From NCBI GenBank assembly GCA_905234835.1, contig CAJOIZ010000020.1, forward strand, positions 1 through 54,326: DNA of 54,326 nucleotides. Direction: 5' to 3'. Origin of the DNA: Paludibacteraceae bacterium (GTDB taxonomy: Bacteria; Bacteroidota; Bacteroidia; Bacteroidales; Paludibacteraceae). This document shows, in pieces, positions 24,735 to 34,440 of the stretch. The notes under the pieces were generated by a model. It made no database searches. It saw only the letters and a list, made by a program, of their open reading frames with translations, and was not told the DNA's origin. The first letter of the stretch is position 1, and every line of letters begins with the position of its first letter. The position numbers were made by a program, and so were the translations under genes.

Positions 24735-27700
24735 ATGAAACAAAGAATCTTATTGTTAGCCGTCGTGCTGTTGTGCGCCTCGGGTCTGTATGCCCAGAGC
24801 ATTACGGTGACGGGCGTTGTGATGGCGGCAGACGAGCCTGATCCGGTTATCGGTGCCAGCGTGATGGTTAAAGGCACGACGGTAGGTACCATCTCGGATT
24901 TCGACGGCAATTTCTCCGTCGAGGCGCAGGTGGGTAGTGTGCTGCAAATCTCCTATATAGGCTATAAAACGCAGGAGATAAAGGTAAGCGGGACGCAACC
25001 GCTTAAAATTACCTTGCAGCCCGACAATGTGCAGCTGCAAGAAGTGGTAGCCATCGGTTACGGCACCATGAAGAAGAGCGATTTGACGGGAGCCGTATCT
25101 TCTGTGAAAGCGGAAGACCTGCAAAAGACCCCTCTTGCCACCGTTGATCAGGCTCTGCAAGGAAAAGCAGCCGGTGTGACGGTGAATGCCAACTCCGGTC
25201 AACCGGGCGCAGCAGCCGAGATACGCATCCGCGGTATCGGCTCCGTGAAATCCGAATCAACGCCTATTTACGTAGTGGATGGTGTGGTGCTGAAGGACAT
25301 CAACTTCCTGACCCCCTCGGATATCGAGTCCATGGAAATCATGAAGGATGCTTCCTCAACCGCCATTTATGGTAGTCAGGCGGCTAACGGTGTTATTCTT
25401 ATCACCACCAAATCCGGTCACAAGGACCGCAAAGCGGCTATCAGTTTCAATGCTTACTGGGGGTTGCAGAACAGATGGCGCAAACTGGATGTGATGAATG
25501 CCATGGATCAGGCAGAGACGGAAGTACTGATGGCAGGCGGAGCCAAAGCCATCGGAAACTGGAAGAAGGGTTTTGCCACATGGTGGACCAAAACCAACAA
25601 CGCCAGCGGCACCAACCCCTATTATCCTGTCAATTTCGACTATGCATCTTACGCAGCAGGAGGCGGCACAGACTGGCAGGACGAGGTCTTCCGCAAGAAC
25701 GCGCTGGTGCATAACTACAGCCTCTCCGTGGATGGTGGCGGAGAATGGGGTTCCTACCTGTTCAGCGCCAGTTATTTCAACCAGAATGGAACCTTGCTCG
25801 GCAGTAACTATGACCGTTTGACCCTCCGCGTGAACACCAAATTTAATGTGCGCAAATGGTTGCGTATCGGTGAGAACCTGACTTTCGCAACGAGCCGTTC
25901 CCGCAATGCGATGAACAACAATGCTTCTCCGCAGGCATCTGTTCTCTCCGCTGCTTTGGCTATGGCACCGTGGGACCCGGTCTATTATCCGGAGAACGCG
26001 GTGAACGGTCTGGGAGAGAAAATCGGCGGCCAGCCATCCGCTGCTTCCAACTTCACCAATGTGGTCAACCCCATGTCCATGATTTATAACACCGAGCCAA
26101 ATAATCGGGTGCAACGCTGGGTAGGTGACATCTTCATCGAGATAACTCCCATAAAGGGTCTGACCATCCGTCCGTCGCTGAGCATGGATTTGAGCAATAA
26201 CATGGACCGCACATTCAATTATGCCTACCGTTATTCTAATGCCGACTACCGTGAGCACAACTCGGTAGGTGCCGGGATGGCACGGTACATGACCCTGACG
26301 AACGACAATGTCATCACCTATGCGCGTGACATAGAGAAGCATAGTTTCTCTGTCATGGCAGGTGAGACGATGCAGCAATACGACTACTACAGCGTCAGCG
26401 CCGGAGGTCAGGATATCGTGAATATAGACCCCAAGAACTGGTATATCTTCAACACGAAGAACGACTCCACACGTACAGAAGGCGATGCTGTCGCACGCAC
26501 AAGACGTCTGTCTTTCTTCACGCGTCTGCACTATAGCTACGACAACCGCTATATCGCTACATTCAACTTCCGCGCAGATGCATCTTCGCGGTTCAAGAAG
26601 AGCGAGAAAGGTGTATGGGGCTATTTCCCGTCCATGGCATTGGCATGGCGAATCAACCAAGAGTCCTTCTTGGAGGATGCCACCTATATTGACAACCTGA
26701 AACTGCGTTTCGGCTGGGGACAAGTCGGCAACGACCAAGTCAGCGAGTCCGCCTTTGTGCAGTCCATTGAGACTCCGGGACCCTATTTCGTCGGCTATAT
26801 TCTGGGAGACAATCTGGTGCCGGGTGCCGCCGTGCTGACACTCGTCAACGAGAACGGACGATGGGAGACCAACGAGCAATGGAACCTCGGTCTGGACTTC
26901 GGCTTCTGGAACGGCAAGTTAAGCGGTACGCTGGAGGGATATATCCGCGACACCAAAGACGCCATCCTGTCTGTAAACGCTCCTGCGCATGTGGGTAACC
27001 ACTGGGCGATGTCCGCCAACCTCGGTACCGTCCGCAATATGGGTATCGAGTTGACCTTGGGACACATGAACAGAGTCGGAGATTTCGAGTACGGCATCAA
27101 CGGAAACATCTCTTTTGCCAAGAACAAAGTGACCCACATGAACGGCGGTAGCGCCGATTACGGCGACCGGACGAAGACCGACGAGGGCCTGCCGGTACGC
27201 TCCTTCTGGGGATACAAATATTTAGGCATCTACGCATCCGACGAAGAAGCCGCTGCCCATCTGCCTAACTCCACCAACGTGGTCAACGAGGGTGACTCCA
27301 AATACGAGGATGTCAACGAGGACGGCAAGATAGACGAGAATGACTGCATGGTCATCGGTAATCCGTTCCCGTGGCTGACCGGTGCGCTGACCTTCAACTT
27401 GGGCTGGAAAGGCATTGATTTCAGCATCAATTTCCAAGGAGTTTACGGCAACCAGATTTACAACGCTCTCCGCGAGCGTCTGGAAGGTACCGGTCAGACA
27501 GCAACATTGAGCACCGCGATGAAGGATGTACATATCTATTATAACTCCGACAAACGCGAGGCAATGACCGATGCCGGCATCGACTGGCAAAGCTATATGA
27601 ACCAATATGCCGGCTCTATTCCTAATCCTCACGGCAACTCGCTGAATGCAGCCAACTCATCCCGTTTCATCGAGAGCGGTGCTTACCTGCGTCTGAAAGA

Positions 27701-27899
27701 CCTGACTTTAGGCTATACCCTGCCCAAGAAATACAGCCAGAAAGCATATATCGACCGTATCCGTGTCTATTTCACGGCAAGCAACCTGCTGACGCTGACC
27801 GGCTATACAGGCTATGACCCTGAAGTAGGCGGAGGCGTGGACTACGGAAACTATCCGCAGAGCCGTACCTTCATGTTCGGTATCAACTGTGATTTTTAA
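24735..27899 (+). CDS. susC: SusC-like TonB-dependent outer-membrane transporter
   Basis: The 1054-aa protein has a signal peptide (1-20), a carboxypeptidase-D-like domain (about 24-105, VTGVVMAADEPDPVIGASVMVKG), the TonB plug (about 115-230, GTMKKSDLTGAVSSVKAEDL, RIRGIGS and YVVDGV) and a long beta-barrel ending in aromatic CDF. SusC proteins import oligosaccharides across the outer membrane together with a SusD lid. susD follows 16 bp later. With GH16, GH128, GH30 and GH3 neighbours, the cargo is probably beta-1,3-glucan oligomers (laminarin-type or mixed-link). No N-terminal STN domain is seen, so it is not an anti-sigma-linked receptor. Confidence 0.95.
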   Translation: MKQRILLLAVVLLCASGLYAQSITVTGVVMAADEPDPVIGASVMVKGTTVGTISDFDGNFSVEAQVGSVLQISYIGYKTQEIKVSGTQPLKITLQPDNVQLQEVVAIGYGTMKKSDLTGAVSSVKAEDLQKTPLATVDQALQGKAAGVTVNANSGQPGAAAEIRIRGIGSVKSESTPIYVVDGVVLKDINFLTPSDIESMEIMKDASSTAIYGSQAANGVILITTKSGHKDRKAAISFNAYWGLQNRWRKLDVMNAMDQAETEVLMAGGAKAIGNWKKGFATWWTKTNNASGTNPYYPVNFDYASYAAGGGTDWQDEVFRKNALVHNYSLSVDGGGEWGSYLFSASYFNQNGTLLGSNYDRLTLRVNTKFNVRKWLRIGENLTFATSRSRNAMNNNASPQASVLSAALAMAPWDPVYYPENAVNGLGEKIGGQPSAASNFTNVVNPMSMIYNTEPNNRVQRWVGDIFIEITPIKGLTIRPSLSMDLSNNMDRTFNYAYRYSNADYREHNSVGAGMARYMTLTNDNVITYARDIEKHSFSVMAGETMQQYDYYSVSAGGQDIVNIDPKNWYIFNTKNDSTRTEGDAVARTRRLSFFTRLHYSYDNRYIATFNFRADASSRFKKSEKGVWGYFPSMALAWRINQESFLEDATYIDNLKLRFGWGQVGNDQVSESAFVQSIETPGPYFVGYILGDNLVPGAAVLTLVNENGRWETNEQWNLGLDFGFWNGKLSGTLEGYIRDTKDAILSVNAPAHVGNHWAMSANLGTVRNMGIELTLGHMNRVGDFEYGINGNISFAKNKVTHMNGGSADYGDRTKTDEGLPVRSFWGYKYLGIYASDEEAAAHLPNSTNVVNEGDSKYEDVNEDGKIDENDCMVIGNPFPWLTGALTFNLGWKGIDFSINFQGVYGNQIYNALRERLEGTGQTATLSTAMKDVHIYYNSDKREAMTDAGIDWQSYMNQYAGSIPNPHGNSLNAANSSRFIESGAYLRLKDLTLGYTLPKKYSQKAYIDRIRVYFTASNLLTLTGYTGYDPEVGGGVDYGNYPQSRTFMFGINCDF

Positions 27900-27915
27900 T
27901 TAGGAGGACAAGAAA

Positions 27916-29481
27916 ATGAAAAAAACAACGTATATACTTTTGGCACTTTGCCTGCTTGGTTTCTCTTCCTGTGACTGGGTATCGGAACCCACGCCGGGTG
28001 TAACCCAGTTGTCCGATTATTTCGTGTCCGGTCAGGCGTGTATCTATAATGTCAACGCCAACTACGTGCCACTGGCTTGGGAGTTCAACAACACCTATTA
28101 CAGCGAGTGGTTCATCGGCGACGTTATGTCTGATGACGCCTTGAAAGGAGGCCAAAACATCTCCGATATGTCGGCTGCTTACGAGCTGGAGAATTTCAAA
28201 TCCAACGCGGACAACGAGATAGCCGAAGAGTTCTTCAAAGCCCAATACGAAGGTATCGCGCGCTGCAACTCGTCGCTGACCTATATTCCCACCGTTGCCT
28301 GTGACTCCGACATGAATGAGTCTCTCAAGCAGCGGCTGTTAGGCGAGTGCTATTTCCTGAGAGCGTACTATTATTTCCGTCTGGTCCGCACGTACGGTGG
28401 TGTTCCTCTGACGCTGGCGATAGAGAACAGCGACGAGCACTGGAACCGTGCCCGCTCCGGCGCAGAGACCATCTATGCACAGATTATCTCAGACTTGGAG
28501 AATGCAGAGTCCCGTTTGTGGAACAAAAGCGAGACCGGCGGAGCCGACATGGGTCGCGCCACCAAAGGAGCCGCACAGGCTATGCTGGTAAAGGTGTATA
28601 TGTACATGCATGACTATGCCAAGGCAAAAGAATGGGGAGACAAGTTCCTCACCGACCAAGCCGCACAATACAACCTGACACCCGTATTTGCAGATAATTT
28701 CACACTGGCAGGAGAGAACAACGAGGAGTCTATCTTCGAGATTCAATACGCCAATGAAGCCACCTCCGACTACAACCCGGGCAATGGTGCAACGAGAGGT
28801 ACGTTTACGCAGGTTCTGACACGTTCGCGCTCCACCAATATGGGTGACGAGGGTTGGGGTTTCAACAAGCCTACCCATAACCTGTATGACGAATACGAGC
28901 CGACCGATCCGCGCAGGGATGCCACCATCATTCTGCTGGATGCAGACCATCTGGGCGACCAAGACACCTATCTGGGGACCTCGTACCTGAACCGCAAATC
29001 CGGCTTGTATAACGCCGAGGGAACCGGCTACACCTACAAGAACACACACAATACCCGTGGTGTGCTGAATAACAAACAATTCCGTTTGGCAGACCTTTAT
29101 CTGCTGTACGCAGAGGCATGTATGGAGACCGGCGACGCAGGAACAGCAACCACGTATCTTAATAAGGTGCGCGCACGCGTAGGGCTTCCCTCTTATCCGG
29201 GCTATTCGTTCAAGGTGAATGGAGAAGAGCTTACCTCCCCTACACTGCAGGAAGCTCTCCGCCATGAGCGCCGCATGGAATTGGCGATGGAGGGTCACCG
29301 CTGGTTCGACCTCTGCCGCTGGGGCGTGGCATATGAGGTAATGACTGCTTATATGGCGCAGGAGGATCCGGAGGCAAAAGCTGAGATGCAGCCGTTTATC
29401 AAGGGTGTGCATGAGTTGCTCCCGATTCCTAACAAACAACGTCAATTAAATAGTTTATTGGATCAAAATCCGGGATATTAA
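27916..29481 (+). CDS. susD: SusD-like glycan-binding lipoprotein
   Basis: The 521-aa RagB/SusD protein is a surface lipoprotein with lipobox FSSC (Cys at about 19). The TPR-rich N-terminal half includes LKQRLLGECYFLRAYYYFRLVRTYGGVPLT, and the C-terminal half includes RLADLYLLYAEACMETGD, YLNKVRARVGLP and the typical LRHERRMELAMEGHRWFDLCRWG. SusD caps the SusC barrel and binds the incoming glycan. Its position right after susC confirms the pairing. A 7-bp hairpin (29488-29507, ACAAACA/TGTTTGT) in the 64-bp gap to the next gene may reduce or process downstream transcript. Confidence 0.95.
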   Translation: MKKTTYILLALCLLGFSSCDWVSEPTPGVTQLSDYFVSGQACIYNVNANYVPLAWEFNNTYYSEWFIGDVMSDDALKGGQNISDMSAAYELENFKSNADNEIAEEFFKAQYEGIARCNSSLTYIPTVACDSDMNESLKQRLLGECYFLRAYYYFRLVRTYGGVPLTLAIENSDEHWNRARSGAETIYAQIISDLENAESRLWNKSETGGADMGRATKGAAQAMLVKVYMYMHDYAKAKEWGDKFLTDQAAQYNLTPVFADNFTLAGENNEESIFEIQYANEATSDYNPGNGATRGTFTQVLTRSRSTNMGDEGWGFNKPTHNLYDEYEPTDPRRDATIILLDADHLGDQDTYLGTSYLNRKSGLYNAEGTGYTYKNTHNTRGVLNNKQFRLADLYLLYAEACMETGDAGTATTYLNKVRARVGLPSYPGYSFKVNGEELTSPTLQEALRHERRMELAMEGHRWFDLCRWGVAYEVMTAYMAQEDPEAKAEMQPFIKGVHELLPIPNKQRQLNSLLDQNPGY

Positions 29482-29545
29482 AAACAAACAAACAAGCAAG
29501 TGTTTGTCTTAAATCAACTTTTTATTAACTAAATTCATTTACAAC

Positions 29546-30529
29546 ATGAAAAAACTTTTTATTATTGCAATGGCTGCACTGGCAATGGTAGCCTGCAACA
29601 AAAAAGATGAGCCGCAACCAACCAAGCTGACTCTCAATGAATCTGAGATCTCCGTAGCTGTTGCAGCTACCTTCCAGTTGACCGCCAACATGGAAGTAAC
29701 ATGGGCATCGTCGAATGACGCTATTGCCGGTGTTAGCTCTACGGGTCTTGTACAGGGTATCACCCAAGGTGAAGCAACCGTTACCGCTACGAGCGAAGAC
29801 GGCCAGAAGGCAACCTGCAAAGTAACGGTTACAGCCGGTGGTGTAACTCCTCCTCCCGCAGGTGATACTTATGCAGACTTCGCTCAACTGCAAGGCTCGG
29901 CATACTATGTATTATTCCTGCAGGAAGGTGCTATGAAGTATCTGGGTAACAAGGTGCTTTATTACTTTGGCCCGAATGATCACATGGATGAGGCTGCAGG
30001 TAAAAATCAAGGTTCCCGTTGGCTCTACATCTGGAATCATCCGGCAGAGTCAGGCGGAACAGCTGTAGGTACCGATCCGTTCGATATGGCAGAAGGTTGG
30101 ACTTGCATCAAACAAGTTGAGGGCTGGTGCGCCGGAGGTTTATGTATCGGTATTACCGGTGATAATAACGTATCCGGAGAAGGCGCTGCAGAGGATCTGG
30201 CAGCACTCAGCGACATCCAGAACCACATTACGAATTATGATGAGTGGTATTTGGCAATTGCTTTGAAGAACACTGTTCAAGGTGCAGCTTACGATTTCGA
30301 AATTATCGGTAGTAACGTGGACAACGTAGAGTCCGGTAAGGGCAAATTCAATATTGCTCCGGCAGCAACAGGTGAGTGGGTTTACAAAGAGTACAAACTC
30401 TCTGAAATCCAAGGATTGGAGTTCGGTAATTTCAATCACAATGGCTCGAACCTCTTCACTTTCTCGGCTAATCCATTCCTTGCAAACACGCAGTTGGATC
30501 TGGGCTACGTATTCATTTATAAGAAATAA
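29546..30529 (+). CDS. Surface glycan-binding lipoprotein candidate (Big_2 plus beta-sandwich)
   Basis: The 327-aa lipoprotein has lipobox MVAC (Cys at about 17). Residues about 24-97 form a Big_2 immunoglobulin-like spacer (VTWASSNDAIAGVSSTGLVQGITQGEATVTA). The rest (about 105-325) is a Trp/Tyr-rich beta-sandwich (RWLYIWNHPAES, AEGWTCIKQVEGWCAGGLCIG) without a known name. Its position directly after susD is where SusE/SusF or SGBP-B proteins lie, and an Ig spacer followed by a terminal binding domain is the usual design. It probably displays a glucan-binding site away from the membrane. There is no catalytic motif. Confidence 0.8.
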   Translation: MKKLFIIAMAALAMVACNKKDEPQPTKLTLNESEISVAVAATFQLTANMEVTWASSNDAIAGVSSTGLVQGITQGEATVTATSEDGQKATCKVTVTAGGVTPPPAGDTYADFAQLQGSAYYVLFLQEGAMKYLGNKVLYYFGPNDHMDEAAGKNQGSRWLYIWNHPAESGGTAVGTDPFDMAEGWTCIKQVEGWCAGGLCIGITGDNNVSGEGAAEDLAALSDIQNHITNYDEWYLAIALKNTVQGAAYDFEIIGSNVDNVESGKGKFNIAPAATGEWVYKEYKLSEIQGLEFGNFNHNGSNLFTFSANPFLANTQLDLGYVFIYKK

Positions 30530-30546
30530 GTAATCCGTTCTTTTGG

Positions 30547-30573
30547 GTCGGTGGGGTTGAGTCTCCCACCGGC
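30547..30573 (+). terminator. Hairpin after the glycan-binding lipoprotein gene
   Basis: GTCGGTGGG pairs with CCCACCGGC (30547-30555 with 30565-30573) around a 9-nt loop. There is no T-run, so it may stabilise upstream mRNA or reduce transcription into the enzyme genes. Confidence 0.45.
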
Positions 30574-30589
30574 TCTCTATTTAAAATAA

Positions 30590-31912
30590 ATGACAAGAAT
30601 GAAAAATTTATCAGTATTCAGTATTCAGTGTTCAGTATTTAGTATTTTATTAGGATTGTCCCTTACGGCATGTGACCCTAATAATCCCGATGATGAGCAG
30701 ATTGTGGACTCCAATGAGTATGCCTATATCCAAGGTAAGAGTGCCAAGCGCGGCGTAAGTTTCAGTTGGCAGATGGATGCCGATTTTGATCTCCTCGGTC
30801 CGGCAGTTTCCTGGAGCTATAACTGGGCCAATACTTATGCTTCTTCTCAGGAGGCTAAGTACCAGCAATATGGGATTCAATATGTCCCGATGTGTTGGAA
30901 TAATAATTATTCTACAACGAATATCGCGGCGTATTTCTCCGCTCATGCCAACCAGCAGAACTATCTGTTGGGCTACAACGAACCGAATCTCGTTGACCAA
31001 GCCAATATGACTCCGACTCAGGCTGCGGAGAAATGGGCAGACGTAGTGGCTTTGGCGAAAAACAGCAATGCGCGTCTTATCTCTCCGGCGATGAACTGGG
31101 GCACTTTAGCCGGCTGGAGCAACGGCGTACAGTGGCTGCAGGAGTTCTTCAAACTGGTCAATCCAGATGATATAGACGGTGTGGCTGTTCATATTTATAT
31201 GAATTCCGCCAAGGCTGCATTAGGCGATTTAAAAAGATACAAAGTCTTCGGCAAGCCATTATGGCTGACAGAGTTCTGTTCGTGGGACGGAACCTCCAGT
31301 TCAGCCGCACAGTGCCAGTTCATGTGCCAATGTATCAATGCGCTGGAGCAAGATCCTGACCTTGAGCGTTACGCATGGTTCATTCCACGTTGGAACCAAG
31401 CTACCGAATCGGCTCCGTATATGCAGTTGATTACCAAATCCAAACCCTACGCTCTGACCGAACGAGGCAAACTATTCGTCAACATGTCTTCCTTTGACAA
31501 AAAGGCGGTCTATCCCTGCGGCAAACGTATTCCTGCGGAGCACTACAGAGCTTGCAGCGTGGACGAGAACTTCTCTTCACCGCTGATTGCCCTCTGCACG
31601 GATGTAAACGGCATATTACAGATTGACGGCTTGGCTCTCAACCAGTGGATGGACTACCAGATTAACGTTCTCAGTGGTGTAAAACATATCCAAATCCGCT
31701 ATGCCGCCACCCGTGATTCGGAGATTACGGTCTATAGGCTGGACGAGGAGGGCAACGAGAGCGCCCTGCAGACGATAGAACTGCCCGTCACGGGCTCCAA
31801 GACAGCATGGACCACTCTCACCGCCGATTTCACACCGGAAGCAGGCACACAGGTGCTCCGGCTCAAATGCACGAAGGGATTACCCCGTATCAACTGGTTT
31901 AAACTCAATTAA
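30590..31912 (+). CDS. GH128 beta-1,3-glucanase lipoprotein with C-terminal CBM6-like domain
   Basis: The 440-aa protein (possibly starting at the ATG at 30599) has a lipoprotein signal with LTAC. The catalytic core (about 45-300) matches GH128: KRGVSFSW, YVPMCWNNN, the acid/base segment NYLLGYNEPNLVDQANMTP, VAVHIYMN and the nucleophile region KPLWLTEFCSWDG. GH128 enzymes cut beta-1,3-glucan. The C-terminal 130 residues resemble a CBM6-type beta-sandwich. The hydrophobic part of the signal peptide is encoded by degenerate 7-nt repeats (30605-30646, TCAGTAT units), an unusual origin for an essential segment. It is probably anchored on the cell surface to start glucan breakdown. Confidence 0.86.
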   Translation: MTRMKNLSVFSIQCSVFSILLGLSLTACDPNNPDDEQIVDSNEYAYIQGKSAKRGVSFSWQMDADFDLLGPAVSWSYNWANTYASSQEAKYQQYGIQYVPMCWNNNYSTTNIAAYFSAHANQQNYLLGYNEPNLVDQANMTPTQAAEKWADVVALAKNSNARLISPAMNWGTLAGWSNGVQWLQEFFKLVNPDDIDGVAVHIYMNSAKAALGDLKRYKVFGKPLWLTEFCSWDGTSSSAAQCQFMCQCINALEQDPDLERYAWFIPRWNQATESAPYMQLITKSKPYALTERGKLFVNMSSFDKKAVYPCGKRIPAEHYRACSVDENFSSPLIALCTDVNGILQIDGLALNQWMDYQINVLSGVKHIQIRYAATRDSEITVYRLDEEGNESALQTIELPVTGSKTAWTTLTADFTPEAGTQVLRLKCTKGLPRINWFKLN

Positions 31913-31917
31913 CAGCG

Positions 31918-32952
31918 ATGAAGAAGATATTTTTTGTACTCTGTGTCTTATGTGCTGCAATGATGCAGGCGCAGGAGTACAGCCTTGTGTGGAATGAGGA
32001 CTTTACCGACGGTTCGCTTGACTGCAACGTGTGGAACATAGAGGTCAACGGCGACGGAGGAGGCAACAACGAACTCCAGTACTACTGCGAGAAGGGCGTG
32101 TCGCTTGGCGTTGAACCTTCCACCGGCAAACAATGTCTTATTCTGACCGCTACCCAAGAAAATTATCAAGGCAAACAATGTACTTCCGGCAGAGTGAATA
32201 CCAAGCACAATCTGCACTATACGTACGGCAAGATAGAGGCGCGAATCAAGTTCCCTAAAACGGCTAATGGTCTATGGCCTGCTTTTTGGCAGTTAGGTGA
32301 GAACATCGATGATGTCGGCTGGCCCCGCTGCGGCGAAACGGATATCATTGAGATGGGGCATAAAGACGGCTATAACGGGCGGCAAGACCGCTACTTCAAC
32401 GGTGCTTTGCATCTCGGTTCGGCGTGGAACACGGTGTGGCAGGACGCACAGGCGCACGAATGGTCTTATTCGCTGCAAGACACCTTCCATATCGTTACGA
32501 TGATTTGGACCCCGACCTCGGTCGATATGTATATGGACAAGGATGCACATCCTGAGAATAGTCCTTATTTTCATGCAGACCTTGAACCGAATGACGATGA
32601 CAATTACAATAGGCAACTTGTATTTGGCAAAACCAATTTCATCATTGCCAACCTCGCCGTAGGCGGCAATTTCCCGCAGATATGGGACATCAAAAATGTC
32701 ACGGCATTGGAAAGTGGTTCGCGCTCTATGTATATTGACTGGATTCGTATCTACCAGCGAGGGGACACCAATCAGTCATTCCATTGCGCCTCGCCATCCG
32801 ATGAGATAGAACCCGATAACGGTACCGTGGGTATTGAGCAGACTGACATAGACAAGGTAGAAAGCGGCAAACTGCTTCACAATGGCAGATTGCTTATTCG
32901 CCGCAATGATAATCTGTACGATGCCACAGGGCGGATTATCCCGATACCATAG
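31918..32952 (+). CDS. GH16 endo-beta-1,3-glucanase with NG-I-R-Y tail
   Basis: The 344-aa secreted enzyme has a signal peptide (1-18) and a complete GH16 jelly roll (about 22-275): LVWNEDFTDG, GGGNNELQYY, YGKIEARIKFPKTANGLWPAFWQLG, the catalytic ExDxxE in GETDIIEMG, and a MYIDWIRIYQ strand at the end. This is the laminarinase-type GH16. A roughly 35-residue linker precedes the C-terminal NG-I-R-Y tail (KLLHNGRLLIRRNDNLYDATG). The tail differs from the lipid anchor of the next GH16, so the two enzymes probably reach different places. It lies five bp after the GH128 gene. Confidence 0.93.
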   Translation: MKKIFFVLCVLCAAMMQAQEYSLVWNEDFTDGSLDCNVWNIEVNGDGGGNNELQYYCEKGVSLGVEPSTGKQCLILTATQENYQGKQCTSGRVNTKHNLHYTYGKIEARIKFPKTANGLWPAFWQLGENIDDVGWPRCGETDIIEMGHKDGYNGRQDRYFNGALHLGSAWNTVWQDAQAHEWSYSLQDTFHIVTMIWTPTSVDMYMDKDAHPENSPYFHADLEPNDDDNYNRQLVFGKTNFIIANLAVGGNFPQIWDIKNVTALESGSRSMYIDWIRIYQRGDTNQSFHCASPSDEIEPDNGTVGIEQTDIDKVESGKLLHNGRLLIRRNDNLYDATGRIIPIP

Positions 32953-32988
32953 TCAATCACACCTTACTGACTCTATCAAATTAAAACA

Positions 32989-33957
32989 ATGAAAAAAACG
33001 ATATTTTTTCTGCTTTCAATCGCAATCGGCTTGTCGTCCTGCACCAAGAGCGAATGGCAACTTGTCTGGTCCGATGAGTTCAACGATTCAGCCCTGAACA
33101 CCGCCTATTGGAACGTGGAAGACAACGCACGCGGCGGAGGCAATGCCGAGTTGCAGTATTATAGCCCGAACAATGTAAGTATAGAAAAACATCCGCTTTC
33201 GGGCGAGAGTTGTCTGGTGCTGACCGCCCGAAGGGAGGATTATAAGAACCGTCCCTGCACGTCTGCCCGTCTCAATACGCAGGACAAAATGACCGTCTGC
33301 TACGGCAAGGTGGAAGCCCGCATAGCGTTCCCGCATACAGCAGACGGACTATGGCCCGCTTTTTGGATGCTCGGCAATAATCTTGCCACCAATCTCGGCG
33401 ACAACGATGACGTGGACCGTCGGCTTACCGAGTTGGCGAAAGAAGGACGCGTGGTTTGGCCCAAGTGCGGCGAGATAGACATCTGCGAGATGGGACATCA
33501 TACGGGTATCGAGAACGGTACGCAAGACCGCTACTTCAACGGGGCAGCCCATTGGGGCGAGTCATTCAACAACGGCGCTTATCCCAACGTGGGCGGATTC
33601 TATACTGCCGACTATCCCGTGCAAGGCGACTTCCACCTCTTCACTCTCATCTGGACGGAAGACTCAATTGCTATGTATTTAGACAAAGATAAATATCCGA
33701 ATACAGCCCCCTATTTCCAACTCTCTCTTCGGAACAAGGACATCAATGAGCCGGGGCACTACTTCAACCATCCCTTCTACCTCGTCCTCAACCTGTCGGT
33801 GGGCGGTTTCTTCCCCGGTATGCCGGCGGCTGAGAAGTATCCTGCTCTTATCACGGCTGACGACCCGTCTTTCCAAAGCGTTACAGCATTGCCCGCTGAC
33901 GGTTCGCCCGTCAAAATGTATGTGGATTACATCCGAGTTTATAGACCGCTTCACTGA
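32989..33957 (+). CDS. GH16 beta-glucanase lipoprotein
   Basis: The 322-aa lipoprotein has LSSC at the lipobox (Cys at about 18). It is a GH16 enzyme with LVWSDEFNDS, GGGNAELQYY, YGKVEARIAFPHTADGLWPAFWMLG and catalytic residues in CGEIDICEMG, ending with the VDYIRVY strand. It is a diverged paralogue of the preceding GH16 and is membrane-anchored instead of carrying the C-terminal tail. A perfect 18-bp direct repeat, TTCACTGAAAGATAAAAG (33950-33967 and 33973-33990), spans and follows its stop codon, so the stop and its context are duplicated. Confidence 0.93.
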   Translation: MKKTIFFLLSIAIGLSSCTKSEWQLVWSDEFNDSALNTAYWNVEDNARGGGNAELQYYSPNNVSIEKHPLSGESCLVLTARREDYKNRPCTSARLNTQDKMTVCYGKVEARIAFPHTADGLWPAFWMLGNNLATNLGDNDDVDRRLTELAKEGRVVWPKCGEIDICEMGHHTGIENGTQDRYFNGAAHWGESFNNGAYPNVGGFYTADYPVQGDFHLFTLIWTEDSIAMYLDKDKYPNTAPYFQLSLRNKDINEPGHYFNHPFYLVLNLSVGGFFPGMPAAEKYPALITADDPSFQSVTALPADGSPVKMYVDYIRVYRPLH

Positions 33958-34000
33958 AAGATAAAAGATCGTTTCACTGAAAGATAAAAGCCTGATTACT

Positions 34001-34366
34001 ATGGTTGTTCATAACTTTAGAGAGTTGATTGCTTGGCAAAAATCAATGGCACTTGCAAAATATATCTATACAGTCTCAAGTCATTTCCCGCAAAGTGAGC
34101 AATATGCATTAACATCTCAAGTACAGCGTGCAGCCACTTCAATCCCATCTAATATAGCTGAGGGGGCAGGCAGAACAACACAAAAGGAGTTGGTTCATTT
34201 CTTGTCTTTTGCTCTAGGGTCTTCGTATGAATTGGAGACAGAAATCTCTTTAGCAAAAGAATTTATATATATTGATAATGAGACATATACAGATCTGAAT
34301 AATAAGATTGTTGAAGTACAGAAACTGATTTACTCATTAATGAAAAAATATAACGATAGTCATTAA
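34001..34366 (+). CDS. Four-helix bundle protein (23S rRNA IVS family)
   Basis: The 121-aa protein has the IVS/four-helix-bundle signature: FRELIAWQKSMALAKYIY, ALTSQVQRAATSIPSNIAEGAGR and FLSFALGSSYELETEISLAKE. The family is widespread in Bacteroidetes, first noticed in 23S rRNA intervening sequences, and its role is unknown. The gene is visibly more AT-rich than the enzyme genes on either side and is followed by a strong terminator, so it looks like an insertion in the beta-glucan locus. Confidence 0.85.
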   Translation: MVVHNFRELIAWQKSMALAKYIYTVSSHFPQSEQYALTSQVQRAATSIPSNIAEGAGRTTQKELVHFLSFALGSSYELETEISLAKEFIYIDNETYTDLNNKIVEVQKLIYSLMKKYNDSH

Positions 34367-34371
34367 CTTAA

Positions 34372-34430
34372 TCGAAAGTAAGAATCCTCAATTACTAATG
34401 AGGCTTTCGACTTTCGACTTTTTTTCTTTC
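34372..34430 (+). terminator. Terminator after the four-helix bundle gene
   Basis: The outer stem TCGAAAGT/ACTTTCGA (34372-34379 with 34410-34417) encloses CCTCA/TGAGG, followed by a T-rich run. CTTTCGA is repeated at 7-nt steps. It probably separates the import/surface genes from the symporter and later enzymes. Confidence 0.7.
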
Positions 34431-34440
34431 GACTAAAAAT

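Noticed and set aside
25356..26879. 507-codon open frame on the minus strand
   Set aside because: It lies fully antisense to susC, whose product is clearly recognisable; it has no domain and arises from codon bias.
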